Made by a program: the position numbers and the translations under genes. Under the pieces are notes generated by a model. That model saw nothing but the letters and a program-made list of their open reading frames with translations. It was not told where the DNA came from and did no database searches. A stretch of 64,000 nucleotides of DNA. Origin: JAJFUV01 sp964384215 (GTDB taxonomy: Bacteria; Acidobacteriota; Terriglobia; Bryobacterales; Bryobacteraceae). The stretch is from assembly GCA_964384215.1 (NCBI GenBank), contig CAYLLB010000008.1, positions 67,216 to 131,215 on the forward strand. Direction: 5' to 3'. Positions 44,605-54,988 of this stretch are shown here, piece after piece (position 1 is the stretch's first letter; each line of letters opens with the position of its first letter).

Positions 44605-45905
44605 AATTGCGTTGGATCGCCGGCGTGATTCTGCTTTGCTGCCCGGCTGCGGCCGAGCGTCTCGGCGGTCGGTGCCGTCCGGCATTCTCGAAAGGCAAAG
44701 GGACTTTCCCAATGGCTGAAATAGCAAACAGTCAGAAACCTGGAGCCGGAAGCAAGTTCCTTCCCGCGGAGGCTCTGGCTCAGGACGTCTCTGTGTTCGG
44801 CCTTGATCTCTATCACCAACTGCGCCGATCCGAAGGGAACCTATTCTTGTCCCCATACGGCATCTCGGCAGCTCTGGCTATGGCCTATGCGGGAGCCCGC
44901 GGCAATACGGAGACGCAAATGGCAAGCACCCTCCGCTATACATCGCCTCAGGACATCCTCCACGCATCTTTTGCCGGACTCGCATCAGGGCTCGAGATGT
45001 CGCAACAGGGAGGGCGCCTCAAGTTGAACACGGCGAATTCGATCTGGCCTCAACAGGGCTACCCGCTCCTCCAAGGCTACCTATCCCTCATCAAGCGGCA
45101 CTATGGGGTCGCCGTCACACCCTTGCCTTACGAAAACGATCCTGAAGTGGCGCGAAAAGCCATCAACGGCTGGGTTGAGAAGAGAACGGATCGCAAGATC
45201 AAGGACCTGGTTCAATCCGGCGTTCTCGAAAAACAGACGCGCTTGGTCATCGTCAACGCGATCCATTTCAGGGGTGAGTGGACGCGTAAGTTCCCGATCG
45301 ACGTGACCAGAGATCAGCCCTTTTACGTCTCCCCGGGGAAGTCCACCCCAATCCCCCTGATGAAACAAGAGGGGGAGTTTAAGTACGGCGAATCCGAGTC
45401 TGTGCAGGTTCTGGAACTGCCTTATCTCGGGAACACGCTCTCCATGCTCATACTGCTGCCGCGGGATAAGGATGGGTTGACGCAGTTGGAAAATAGTCTG
45501 TCGGCGGAGAATTTGATGCGCTGGCGGAACGCCCTGCGGGAGGAACTGGTCCAAGTCTATTTACCGAGGTTCGGAATGACGTCCACGTTCAGGCTCGACA
45601 GGGCACTTTCCGCAATGGGCATGGCCGATGCATTCATCGCGGGTAAGGCCGATTTTTCAGGCATGGATGGGCGGCCAGGATGGCTATACATCGGAGCGGT
45701 GTTACACAAGACCTACGTCAAAGTAAATGAAGAAGGAACGGAGGCAGCGGCGGCAACCCCGGCTATGTCCATGCCAACCGCGGCACCGGGGCAGCCCCCT
45801 GTCTTCCGTGCGGATCATCCGTTCCTGTTCGCGATTTACGAGACGCGAAGTGGAACGCTTCTCTTCCTTGGGAGATTGGCAGAACCCGCCAAGGTCGGTG
45901 GGTGA
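44601..45905 (+). CDS. Bacterial serpin, probably inhibitory and exported
   Basis: 434 residues. A hydrophobic N-terminus (MKLRWIAGVILLCCPAAA) suggests export. Serpin core motifs are NLFLSPYGISAALAMAYAGARG, VNAIHFRGEWTRKF, LELPYLGNTLSMLILLP and the C-terminal HPFLFAIYETRSGTLLFLGRL. The hinge of the reactive-centre loop, EEGTEAAAAT at residues 377-386, has the small-residue pattern of inhibitory serpins. The loop then runs through Ala/Met/Ser/Pro-rich residues to about 400, so a target protease with small or hydrophobic P1 preference is plausible but not certain. Serpins are rare in bacteria. It overlaps the upstream membrane protein gene by 4 bp and may protect the cell from external proteases. 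Confidence 0.93.
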   Translation: MKLRWIAGVILLCCPAAAERLGGRCRPAFSKGKGTFPMAEIANSQKPGAGSKFLPAEALAQDVSVFGLDLYHQLRRSEGNLFLSPYGISAALAMAYAGARGNTETQMASTLRYTSPQDILHASFAGLASGLEMSQQGGRLKLNTANSIWPQQGYPLLQGYLSLIKRHYGVAVTPLPYENDPEVARKAINGWVEKRTDRKIKDLVQSGVLEKQTRLVIVNAIHFRGEWTRKFPIDVTRDQPFYVSPGKSTPIPLMKQEGEFKYGESESVQVLELPYLGNTLSMLILLPRDKDGLTQLENSLSAENLMRWRNALREELVQVYLPRFGMTSTFRLDRALSAMGMADAFIAGKADFSGMDGRPGWLYIGAVLHKTYVKVNEEGTEAAAATPAMSMPTAAPGQPPVFRADHPFLFAIYETRSGTLLFLGRLAEPAKVGG

Positions 45906-45929
45906 GCTGTGCTCGGAGGCGCGACGAAA

Positions 45930-46316
45930 ATGGACGAGCAAGCCGATACGCCGCGTGAGAAGAAGGTGAAGCTTGTCGCGAGCCGCGGTGAGACGTCCGT
46001 ATTCATCGACGCGGAGATCGACGAGAAGGGCAACCTGGTGATGAGTGGTCAGGACATTGGGAAAGCCCCGCTGGAATGGTTCGGCGACAGCGATTACGAA
46101 TACTGGCTGATGGTGGCGGCTTCGGACAAGGACCGCGTCCTGTCCACCCTGGGCGGGCAGCCATCGAGGCCAGCAGGCAATGCCTCCCAGGATGAGAAGG
46201 ATTGGGCGCTGCTCACCGCTATCGAAAAGACGTACGGCGGCGATTTGCGGGCGGTCTCGGCGTTCCGCGACCTCCTCGAGGCTAACGGCATCCAGTTCGA
46301 ATTCAACACGTTCTGA
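45930..46316 (+). CDS. Small hypothetical acidic protein
   Basis: 128 residues from the ATG at 45930, which has CGGAGG upstream; a GTG at 45909 in the same frame is less likely. No domain is recognised. The first half looks like a small beta-sheet (KKVKLVASRGETSVFIDAEID) with aromatic residues (EWFGDSDYEYWLMV), and the second half is helical (EKDWALLTAIEKTYGGDLRAVSAFRDLLEA). Size and acidity resemble bacterial immunity proteins, but no toxin neighbour supports that. It lies between the serpin and a WG-repeat gene. Confidence 0.6.
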   Translation: MDEQADTPREKKVKLVASRGETSVFIDAEIDEKGNLVMSGQDIGKAPLEWFGDSDYEYWLMVAASDKDRVLSTLGGQPSRPAGNASQDEKDWALLTAIEKTYGGDLRAVSAFRDLLEANGIQFEFNTF

Positions 46317-46351
46317 GATTCGGCCGATGAACAAGAAAAGCGACTGAACTT

Positions 46352-46948
46352 ATGATGCATGCTCTTGTGGCCTTCGCGCTCCTCACCCTGATCCCTTTCG
46401 AAAAGGACGGCAAGTGGGGATATCGTGACAACTCCGGCAAGGTTGTAATTCCACCTCGTTATCCGGTTGCGCAAGCATTCTCCCCCGAGGGTCTGGCCGC
46501 AGTGGTGGATGACGACGGGTGGGCGTACATCGACACGGCGGGCCGGGCTGTGATTCGTCCCCTGGTTGTGGACAACGGCCCCGACTACTTCCGCGAAGGT
46601 GTGGCCAGGTTCCGGCGCAACGCGAAGGTGGGCTTCTTCGATGCACGCGGCAACGTCGTAATTCAGCCAGACTATGCTTATGCCATGCCGTTTTCCGAAG
46701 GCCGTGCGGCCGTCTGCAATGGCTGTACCGAAGTGCCTGAAGGAGAGCACCGCCGGGTTAAGGGTGGCAAATGGGGGTTCATCGATCGCCACGGCGTCCT
46801 CGTGATTCCGTTACAGTTCTCCGAAGCCGGTAGTTTCGAGAACGGCCGCGCGCGGGTCCGCACGGGCAATGTCTGGCTATACATCGGCAGGAACGGGAGG
46901 GCCGCGCCTCGAGGCGGCACCGCCGGCCCCCGTCACCCTGAACGATAA
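46352..46948 (+). CDS. WG-repeat protein
   Basis: 198 residues. At least four WG-type repeats can be read: GKWGYRDNSGKVVIPPRY, GWAYIDTAGRAVIRPL, KVGFFDARGNVVIQPDY and GKWGFIDRHGVLVIPLQF, each ending in an aromatic/acidic turn. A short hydrophobic start (MMHALVAFALLTLI) could be a signal peptide. WG-repeat proteins are beta-rich binding modules of mostly unknown role. No ribosome site of note precedes the tandem ATGs. The gene ends 14 bp before the stop of the convergent ceramidase-like gene. Confidence 0.82.
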   Translation: MMHALVAFALLTLIPFEKDGKWGYRDNSGKVVIPPRYPVAQAFSPEGLAAVVDDDGWAYIDTAGRAVIRPLVVDNGPDYFREGVARFRRNAKVGFFDARGNVVIQPDYAYAMPFSEGRAAVCNGCTEVPEGEHRRVKGGKWGFIDRHGVLVIPLQFSEAGSFENGRARVRTGNVWLYIGRNGRAAPRGGTAGPRHPER

Positions 46949-46961
46949 TGTGCCGGAATGG

Positions 46962-48347
46962 TTATCGGTACACCTCTTTCAGCATCCGTATGGCCGCGTC
47001 TACCAGCATTTCGCCCGATCCTTCCGCGCAACGGGAGGAGATCACTTCGTAGCTGCCCTGCTGGAAGGCGCGCCGCGAGGGGATATAGCCAATGGAGTCG
47101 TTCGCCAGCTCCACTATGATCGTATTTGGAAAAGGAGAAGCCTTCTTGATCGCCATGCCCAGTTCGCTGAAAATTTCGCCGGGCAGCGCCACCCACGCCA
47201 CCTGATCGCCGAGGGCGAAAACCTGCACCTCCGCATCTACGGGCTTCCCGTTCCGAGCCAAAATGTCGATGACCTTGAAAGCCTGCACAAAATCGTAGAA
47301 CGGCCCGGCATTCGGTTTCCCGTACTTTGCAGCCAGCGCCTGGGCTTTCGGCAGATCCTCCGGCTTGGCATCGGCAAGCGGTAACTTGATTACTTCGCGC
47401 CGGACCTTTAGGGCCGATGGTTCGACGGGCTTGAGTCGCGTATAAGTCTTCAGCACTTCGCCCGCCAGCACAGTCCCGATCCGCTCCGCCTCCTCGGGTC
47501 CCTTTTGCGCAGCCTTGCTTGTAACATCAATGTGGTTCAGGTCGCCGGCGCATCCAATGGTGAACATGCTGAACATATCCGGCCCCTTCACCTTGTCCAG
47601 GATCTGGCCGAGCGTGTAAGGATAGTCCGCCGAAAACCGGGTGCCACCGACCGTGTCCAGGTGCAACGCGTAATTCACATATGTCGCCACCGGGGCTCTA
47701 TCCGCTGTCTCGACATAAACCACCGCCACGTCCGGATCGATAGGACCCGCAGGCTTGACGATTTTCGGATTGAGCTTGCCGGGGTTCCAGCCGACGGTAC
47801 CGTCCGTCATATGGTACCGGCGATGAAAGGTAAGCGACGGCTCGACGCCTTTCCCTGCCGACAGGATCGCCGGCTTCAGCCGGACATCGGCTTGGCGCGC
47901 GCTTTCTACAATCAATTCGGGAAGACGAGCCGCGTATTCCCGGGCGATCCGGCCCATCTCGCCTTCTGGTTCGGTGCGGCGGTTCCTTCCCGGTAGAAGC
48001 GGGCCCGTGTGGGCGTGCGTCGCGCTGATCATGATGCGGTCCGTGGCGATTCCCGTGGAACGGGCGATCCGGCCGCGCGCATCCTCGATGATCGTTCCCG
48101 GCAGACCCACCATGTCGCAGGCGATCATCACCACTTTCGATCCATCCAGGCTGAGAACGATCGCCTTGGCGTAGAGATCGTCGTGAACGCCCTCCGCCGC
48201 GCGGTTGTAGTAGTAGCCCGCCATCGGCATACCCACGGGCGGGGTGATCTTGACGGCGGCGGTTCCAATTCTGAGATCGCCACCCGTCACCGTGCCCGCG
48301 CCTAAGCAGAAGATGCCAAAACCGAGAATCACAGAAGTCTTGATCAC
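46962..48347 (-). CDS. Exported neutral-ceramidase-like N-terminal domain hydrolase
   Basis: 461 residues from a GTG at 48347 with AAGGA eight bases upstream; the open frame extends to 48392. A signal peptide (ILGFGIFCLGAGTVTGG) is followed by LRIGTAAVKITPPVGMPMAGY, VVMIACDMVG, ISATHAHTGPLLPG (zinc-binding histidines) and FSMFTIGCAGDLNHID. These are motifs of the neutral/alkaline non-lysosomal ceramidase N-terminal domain. The protein lacks the C-terminal immunoglobulin-like domain of full-length ceramidases, so activity on ceramide is uncertain; such shortened relatives are common in Acidobacteriota and Planctomycetes. It is convergent with the WG gene. Confidence 0.8.
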   Translation of the reverse strand: MIKTSVILGFGIFCLGAGTVTGGDLRIGTAAVKITPPVGMPMAGYYYNRAAEGVHDDLYAKAIVLSLDGSKVVMIACDMVGLPGTIIEDARGRIARSTGIATDRIMISATHAHTGPLLPGRNRRTEPEGEMGRIAREYAARLPELIVESARQADVRLKPAILSAGKGVEPSLTFHRRYHMTDGTVGWNPGKLNPKIVKPAGPIDPDVAVVYVETADRAPVATYVNYALHLDTVGGTRFSADYPYTLGQILDKVKGPDMFSMFTIGCAGDLNHIDVTSKAAQKGPEEAERIGTVLAGEVLKTYTRLKPVEPSALKVRREVIKLPLADAKPEDLPKAQALAAKYGKPNAGPFYDFVQAFKVIDILARNGKPVDAEVQVFALGDQVAWVALPGEIFSELGMAIKKASPFPNTIIVELANDSIGYIPSRRAFQQGSYEVISSRCAEGSGEMLVDAAIRMLKEVYR

Positions 48348-48415
48348 GTATGAGTCCTTTCCCGCAAGATGACAGATAGACAGTCCGGACAATTTTATCT
48401 CAGCGGGGACCTGAT

Positions 48416-48445
48416 GGTGGACTCATGTATCTGTCGTAGTCCACC
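48416..48445. other. 8-bp inverted repeat in the divergent gap
   Basis: GGTGGACT (48416-48423) and AGTCCACC (48438-48445) are perfectly complementary with a 14-nt loop, between the ceramidase-like gene and the 33-residue membrane peptide gene. A 10-bp palindrome TTTCGCGAAA follows at 48455-48464. Either may be an operator; nothing else is recognised in this gap. Confidence 0.5.
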
Positions 48446-48494
48446 CTAAAGTGTTTTCGCGAAATACCGATCTCTATGGGCAGGAGACTCAACC

Positions 48495-48596
48495 ATGGAC
48501 CACACTCTGATTTCGGCGATCCTGTTCCTGTTTGCGACCGCATTCCTAGGCTTGTACCTGCTGCGGCGCCAAAAACGAAGACTCACGAAGCAGTAA
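48495..48596 (+). CDS. 33-residue single-span membrane peptide
   Basis: The frame reads MDHTLISAILFLFATAFLG, then LYLLRRQKRRLTKQ, then TAA: one hydrophobic helix followed by a strongly basic C-terminal tail, the layout of small bacterial inner-membrane peptides. CAGGAG sits 8 bases before the ATG, a good ribosome site. No homolog can be named. It stands alone between divergent gene 46962-48347 and the FG-GAP gene, 190 bp upstream of the latter. The hydrophobic-plus-basic pattern and ribosome site make a real gene likely, though a chance ORF of this size is possible. Confidence 0.55.
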   Translation: MDHTLISAILFLFATAFLGLYLLRRQKRRLTKQ

Positions 48597-48786
48597 CCGC
48601 TTCTGCGGCTCTTTCGGCGGGCGTCCGGTCCGAAACCAACGTACCAGACCAGTTCCACGTCGATGGTGGGATTGAGGCGCCCCTTGTCCCCATCTAACGC
48701 CCGGGCGGCGTCAGAACCACACGCCTGCCACTGATACCATGGCTTCTGGTGTCAACCGGTCGACTCACGCCGGCTGGCGGAAAGCC

Positions 48787-51069
48787 ATGAAACCTGCCGC
48801 CGCTATTATCAGCCTTTGCTTCATTTCTCCCGCTGCGGTAATGTCTCCCTGGTACTACCGGGACCGCGCGGCGCGTGTCCCCGTGGAAGTGGCGAATCCC
48901 CCGGTTACTGCGCGCGACACACCCGTTACCGTCGGACTCAACTTGGCCTCCCTCGCTGCCCAGGCGGGACTCAAAGGCCAATACGATCCCGCCTCCATCA
49001 CGGTGGTCTGCCGCGGTGTCCCCGTTCCGATACGGTTGTCGGAATCGCTCGAACGTGGCGAGGCGGAGGGGACCGTCTCGTGGGTCGTGCGCGGCAAGGC
49101 GCAGGCGTCGTGCCATGTCTACTTCGATACCCTCGCGAATGGCCCACAGCCGTTTCGTGCCTATCGGGAACCGGTGGGCATCGGAGATAATTTCGCATAC
49201 AACCGCCCGGACGGTGTTGATCCGCTGTGCGCCGGGATGCGGAATGACGGAGCAATGCCGGCGGATTGGGACGGCGACGGGAAGACCGATCTGCTCGGCC
49301 GCATCCTCTACTCCACCTGCTTCGACGATCCCTGGTGGGGTGTGGCGTTCTGGCGCAACGTGGGAACCAACAATGATCCGCGCTACGACCGCGCCATAAG
49401 GCTCCAGGCCGACGGGCGTGTCATCCAGGACCACTACGGCGCCTATCAACTGGTCGACTGGAATTCGGACGGCCGCCTCGATTTGCTTTGCGGAATAGGC
49501 GGCGGCCGCGAAAGCAACAGTTTGAAGGTGTATCTGAACACAGGCCGGCGCGATGCCTTCGGGCTTCCGTTGCTGGCCGTCGGGCCGCGCGTCGATTGGC
49601 AGCGTCAGGGAACCCTAAACTACGATATGCGTCTGCTCGATTGGGGCGGGCGCGGCGTGCTCGATCTCTTCACCCTGCGCATGCGTGTAGAGTACTTTCC
49701 GAGGCAGGAGGTAGACGCCACTTGGTACCGCCATCCGAATCTCGCCCGCTCCGGCTCCGAACCGCGTTTCGGCGCGCCGCGGCCGCTTTCGCTGGGGGGC
49801 GCCACGGAATATCGCGACGAAATCCCCACGGACCTTTTCGACGTGAACCACGACGGCTTGCCCGACGTGGTCGGATCGACCAGCGGCCTCACCACCAAGC
49901 CACTCCAAACATCGATCATTGCCTGGTTGAACACAGGTTCGCGTGGCGAGCCGGCGTTCACCAAGCCTCCGGTCGCAGTCATCGACACGACGCCCGAGCA
50001 TATGCCGTTCCCGGTGGCAATCCACACCCCCGCCTACCATGGGCTGTTCGGCGCGTACATGGGCGGCTGGCTGAAGTATTACGAAGCGGGGAGCGCTGGT
50101 TTTAGCGGACATGGAGTGCTCCAGGCACGGGGCATGGCGTGTTCCTCGGGCGGGTACTCGAGCGTAGACGTGGCGGACTGGGAAGGAGACGGCGACCTGG
50201 ATTTCGTCGTGGGCAATGAGATCGGTTATGTGCAACGGATCGAGAACATCAGCCGGGCAGGCTACACTATGTTCCGGTCGCCCCGGATCATCCGCCTGAC
50301 GGATGGATCGCCGATGTATGTGGCGCGCTGGCAGTTCATCGACGATGCCGATCCGGAGAAGGCACTGGGCCAGTCCAAGCCCGCGGTAGTGGATTGGGAC
50401 GGCGACGGCGATCTCGACATTTTGGTGGGCAATAACAGCAACCGCATCGCATACTTCGAAAACACCGGCACACGGAGACAGCCGCGTTACGCCCCGATGC
50501 GGAAACTGACGCACGATGCGGGCGAGTGTTTCTCGTTTCGTGCCCGGCCCGCGCCCGCGGATTGGAACGGAGACGGCCTCGTGGACTTGGTGGCCGGCTA
50601 CACGGGCACGCGCAATCGCAACGATTCAAACGACATTCCCGTCTGCCGGTTCCTGCGCTACCGCGACAGCCGGGGTGCTTTGAGGTTGGGCAAGCCGGAG
50701 GTCCTGCATCTCGAAGACGGTTCGGAATTCCGGACTCCCATCCCCTACCATCACGGCTTCGAGGTGGCCGATTGGGACGGCGATGGCAAGTTGGACATCC
50801 TCGCCAATCAGAACAGCATCAACGTCCTATATCGCAACGTGGGCACCAACGCCGATCCACGCTTTCACCGTGAGTTCCTGAAATTCTATGGCCGGCAGAT
50901 CTTGCTCAGCCACCACGAAACCAGTCTGAAGGCCGTGGACTGGGACCGCCATGGCGCGCTCGATCTCGTCACCGGCGGCGAGTCCGGCATGATCTACTTC
51001 TTCCGGCGCGCGGCGCTCGATGCATGGGAGCGCCCGCGCGTGAAGGTGGGCGCAGTCGAGGTCAGGTAA
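48787..51069 (+). CDS. Secreted FG-GAP/VCBS-repeat protein
   Basis: 760 residues from the ATG at 48787, with a signal peptide (MKPAAAIISLCFISPAAV). Repeats with the calcium-binding D-W-D/N-x-D-G-x-x-D-L/I-L pattern recur: ADWDGDGKTDLLGR, VDWNSDGRLDLLCG, VADWEGDGDLDFVVG, VDWDGDGDLDILVG, ADWNGDGLVDLVAG and VADWDGDGKLDILAN. These build an integrin-like beta-propeller. No catalytic domain is obvious, so it is likely a surface binding protein or part of an extracellular enzyme complex. The stop region overlaps the convergent FAD oxidoreductase gene by 8 bp. Confidence 0.87.
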   Translation: MKPAAAIISLCFISPAAVMSPWYYRDRAARVPVEVANPPVTARDTPVTVGLNLASLAAQAGLKGQYDPASITVVCRGVPVPIRLSESLERGEAEGTVSWVVRGKAQASCHVYFDTLANGPQPFRAYREPVGIGDNFAYNRPDGVDPLCAGMRNDGAMPADWDGDGKTDLLGRILYSTCFDDPWWGVAFWRNVGTNNDPRYDRAIRLQADGRVIQDHYGAYQLVDWNSDGRLDLLCGIGGGRESNSLKVYLNTGRRDAFGLPLLAVGPRVDWQRQGTLNYDMRLLDWGGRGVLDLFTLRMRVEYFPRQEVDATWYRHPNLARSGSEPRFGAPRPLSLGGATEYRDEIPTDLFDVNHDGLPDVVGSTSGLTTKPLQTSIIAWLNTGSRGEPAFTKPPVAVIDTTPEHMPFPVAIHTPAYHGLFGAYMGGWLKYYEAGSAGFSGHGVLQARGMACSSGGYSSVDVADWEGDGDLDFVVGNEIGYVQRIENISRAGYTMFRSPRIIRLTDGSPMYVARWQFIDDADPEKALGQSKPAVVDWDGDGDLDILVGNNSNRIAYFENTGTRRQPRYAPMRKLTHDAGECFSFRARPAPADWNGDGLVDLVAGYTGTRNRNDSNDIPVCRFLRYRDSRGALRLGKPEVLHLEDGSEFRTPIPYHHGFEVADWDGDGKLDILANQNSINVLYRNVGTNADPRFHREFLKFYGRQILLSHHETSLKAVDWDRHGALDLVTGGESGMIYFFRRAALDAWERPRVKVGAVEVR

Positions 51070-53437
51070 GCTCCGGCTTGCCGTCGTATATGCGCACCTC
51101 GTAAACGCGGGCCGAACGGGCGCCATTGGTTTCGACCACCTCGATGCGCACGCCATCGCTCACCACGGGCTGGAAGCTCAACACACGCCGCCGCATATAG
51201 TTATCCGTCTCCCCGGCGACACGCTTCCACCCCACGCCCATCCTGACCAGCACGTCATAGCGCTTCACGCAATCCGGGTAGCGGAACAGCGGCCGGCGGC
51301 TGTGACGGTTGATGTCCGTATCGAAAGTGATCTGCACAACTGAAAACCTTCGCCTGCCTTTGAGGTTCAATTCGAGCCACGCCGGCAATCCAAGCGCCGG
51401 GTCCGAAACAAACAAGTTCGTCCAGCGGTCCGGCCGGTTAGTCCCGCGTACAACGTTCGCGGCCTCGTAGGGGCGTTGTTCGGGCGTCAAGCGCATACAG
51501 AAGTGGCAGCCCTGCGTGAAGCGGCGCCAGCGCGTGGGACCCGGCAATTCGCCCGCCGTGCAGCCCGCGGGCGACACCGCCGCCTTGTCCCGTTCATCGT
51601 TGTGCATGGCCCAGGAGAGCCCCTCTACCGCAGGTAGGTGCACAATGTAAAGACAGCGCGGGTCGACTCGGGTGTCGAATTCGAAGCGTATGTAGCCCCG
51701 GAAATTCGGAGGCACTGTAGCCGTGGCATTGGCGATGTCCCGGGTGGGGCGAAAATCGTAAACGAAATCCGAAGGGCGCAAGCCCAGCGTTACGCGCACG
51801 GGTGTATCGCGCGTCGAAGCCAGGAGTAGCTCGACCGAATCAATCCTGCCCGTGGAGACCGGAAACAGTTGCGCGCAGGGCAGCTTGAGCGGGTACAAAT
51901 TGTTGCTTTCGGCGAAAGCAAGAGGCGCAGATCCGGACGATGTTACGGCAGCGCCGCGGGCCAGGTCGCCCGGATCTTCGTTTTCATATCCAGGCAGGAA
52001 GGCATCCTGGCGAAGCAGCGTCTGGCGCAACTCGGCGGCGTGCCCGGACGCCAGTTCACGCGGGTCGCAGCCGTGCTTGCGGCACAGTGCGGCGGCCGTC
52101 CCAACTCCCTGCCCCACGATAGCCCCGGTGCGCAGCACGCGCGTCGCGGAGAAAGCCACATAGCTGGCGCTGATGGGGCGGCCGGCCATCATGAGGTTCC
52201 GCACGTTTTTCGAATAGCAGGAGCGCAGTGGAATGCCGAACGGGATGGTGCTTCTTACCTCCCACGGAGGCGCCACGTTGGGCGACTGGCGCGCCAGGAT
52301 GCCGCCCGGCTTGTGCACATCCAGGAACCAGCAGCCGAAGGCGATGGCATCCGGCTGAAGGGCGGGGTCGTGCAGGTCGCGTTGGGTGAGGATGTAGTCG
52401 CCCATCATGCGCCGGGCCTCGCGCTTGTAAGGCCAGAAGCTCACGAAGTCCAGACCGTAGTTGCGCGCCTGCTCTTTGCGTTCGCAGCGGTTCTTGATGT
52501 GATCCCACACCCCCAACAACTGCCGTAAGGCCTCGTGCTTGATCTCTTCGTTGTCGCGGATCTGGTGCATGGGCAGCCCTACCTCGATCCACCAGTAGCC
52601 GCCTTCGATCTGGCGGTGGTTGCGTCCACGCAGGTCGTCTTCGGTGGGAAAGACCGCAGCCCAAGTGGGCGGCTCGTAAGGCACGGGGGCGCCCGTGTCG
52701 CGGGCCCGGAAAAACAGCGTGCTGCCCATCTGCGGCTGTGCGGAGGCGCGTTCGGGCGCTTCGGACTCGCCGAATTCAGCCCGCGCCTCCATGCCCCACC
52801 GGTATTCGGCGCCGGCCCGGTAGCCGACCACGCCGTCTCCGGTCGCGTCGATGAACAAAGGAGCCGAGAACAGGAACCGCCGCTCGGTGCCCATCTGTAC
52901 GCCGTGCACGGCGAGGATGGTGGCAGGATCGCGCATCTCCACCTCGCGCACCGTCGTATTAAGGAATAACGAGATGTTCTTTTCCTTAACTACCCATTCG
53001 TATAGCACCAGGTCCCAGATCGAGTTCATCAAGCCTTCGATGTAAGGCTCGTGGTTGCGCTTGCGCTCCTCCACATGGATCTCGTCCAGGATGCCGGTCT
53101 CCTTGGACCAGACGTTGTGGGCGGTGCTCACTTCCGGATACAGGCGCACCTCGCTCGACGAATTCCCGCCTAGCATGGGGCGCTCGTGGACCAGCGCGAC
53201 CTTCACTCCGTTCCGCGCCGCGGCGATAGCAGCGCAGGTGCCGGCAATGCCGCCGCCGACAACCACCACGTCGAAGTCGCGGCGGATCACTTCCTCCTTG
53301 CCGGGAAGGATATAGCCGCCGAGTGCGCCGGGACGTGTGGAGGTCGCGCCGTTCGAGACCCCCGCGGCTCCTCGCGCGCCACCGGCTCCCAGCCATCCTG
53401 CTAGACATTCGAAAAAGCTGCGGCGATAGAATCGCAT
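51062..53437 (-). CDS. FAD-dependent oxidoreductase, secreted, with C-terminal beta domain
   Basis: 791 residues. A signal-like N-terminus precedes the Rossmann dinucleotide motif VVVVGGGIAGTCAAIAAARNGVKVALVHERPMLGG and a C-terminal FAD motif region (MMAGRPISASYVAFSATRVLRTGAIVGQGVG), as in the FAD_oxidored (PF12831-like) family frequent in Planctomycetes, Acidobacteriota and Bacteroidota. Residues about 540-790 resemble F5/8-type carbohydrate-binding or jelly-roll domains (RRFSVVQITFDTDI). The substrate is unknown, possibly a sugar-derived compound. It is divergent from aspartate kinase with roughly 85 bp between starts. Confidence 0.85.
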   Translation of the reverse strand: MRFYRRSFFECLAGWLGAGGARGAAGVSNGATSTRPGALGGYILPGKEEVIRRDFDVVVVGGGIAGTCAAIAAARNGVKVALVHERPMLGGNSSSEVRLYPEVSTAHNVWSKETGILDEIHVEERKRNHEPYIEGLMNSIWDLVLYEWVVKEKNISLFLNTTVREVEMRDPATILAVHGVQMGTERRFLFSAPLFIDATGDGVVGYRAGAEYRWGMEARAEFGESEAPERASAQPQMGSTLFFRARDTGAPVPYEPPTWAAVFPTEDDLRGRNHRQIEGGYWWIEVGLPMHQIRDNEEIKHEALRQLLGVWDHIKNRCERKEQARNYGLDFVSFWPYKREARRMMGDYILTQRDLHDPALQPDAIAFGCWFLDVHKPGGILARQSPNVAPPWEVRSTIPFGIPLRSCYSKNVRNLMMAGRPISASYVAFSATRVLRTGAIVGQGVGTAAALCRKHGCDPRELASGHAAELRQTLLRQDAFLPGYENEDPGDLARGAAVTSSGSAPLAFAESNNLYPLKLPCAQLFPVSTGRIDSVELLLASTRDTPVRVTLGLRPSDFVYDFRPTRDIANATATVPPNFRGYIRFEFDTRVDPRCLYIVHLPAVEGLSWAMHNDERDKAAVSPAGCTAGELPGPTRWRRFTQGCHFCMRLTPEQRPYEAANVVRGTNRPDRWTNLFVSDPALGLPAWLELNLKGRRRFSVVQITFDTDINRHSRRPLFRYPDCVKRYDVLVRMGVGWKRVAGETDNYMRRRVLSFQPVVSDGVRIEVVETNGARSARVYEVRIYDGKPELT

Positions 53438-53522
53438 TGATAGATTATGGCGCGGCGTTCGGCTCGCCGGTCATCCGTCGCGGTATCCTGAGGGGATTAA
53501 CCGCATGGGAGCCACTCAAACT

Positions 53523-54962
<1,440 letters not shown>

Positions 54963-54988
54963 AATTCAGGATTTCCGGAGCAGATAAT

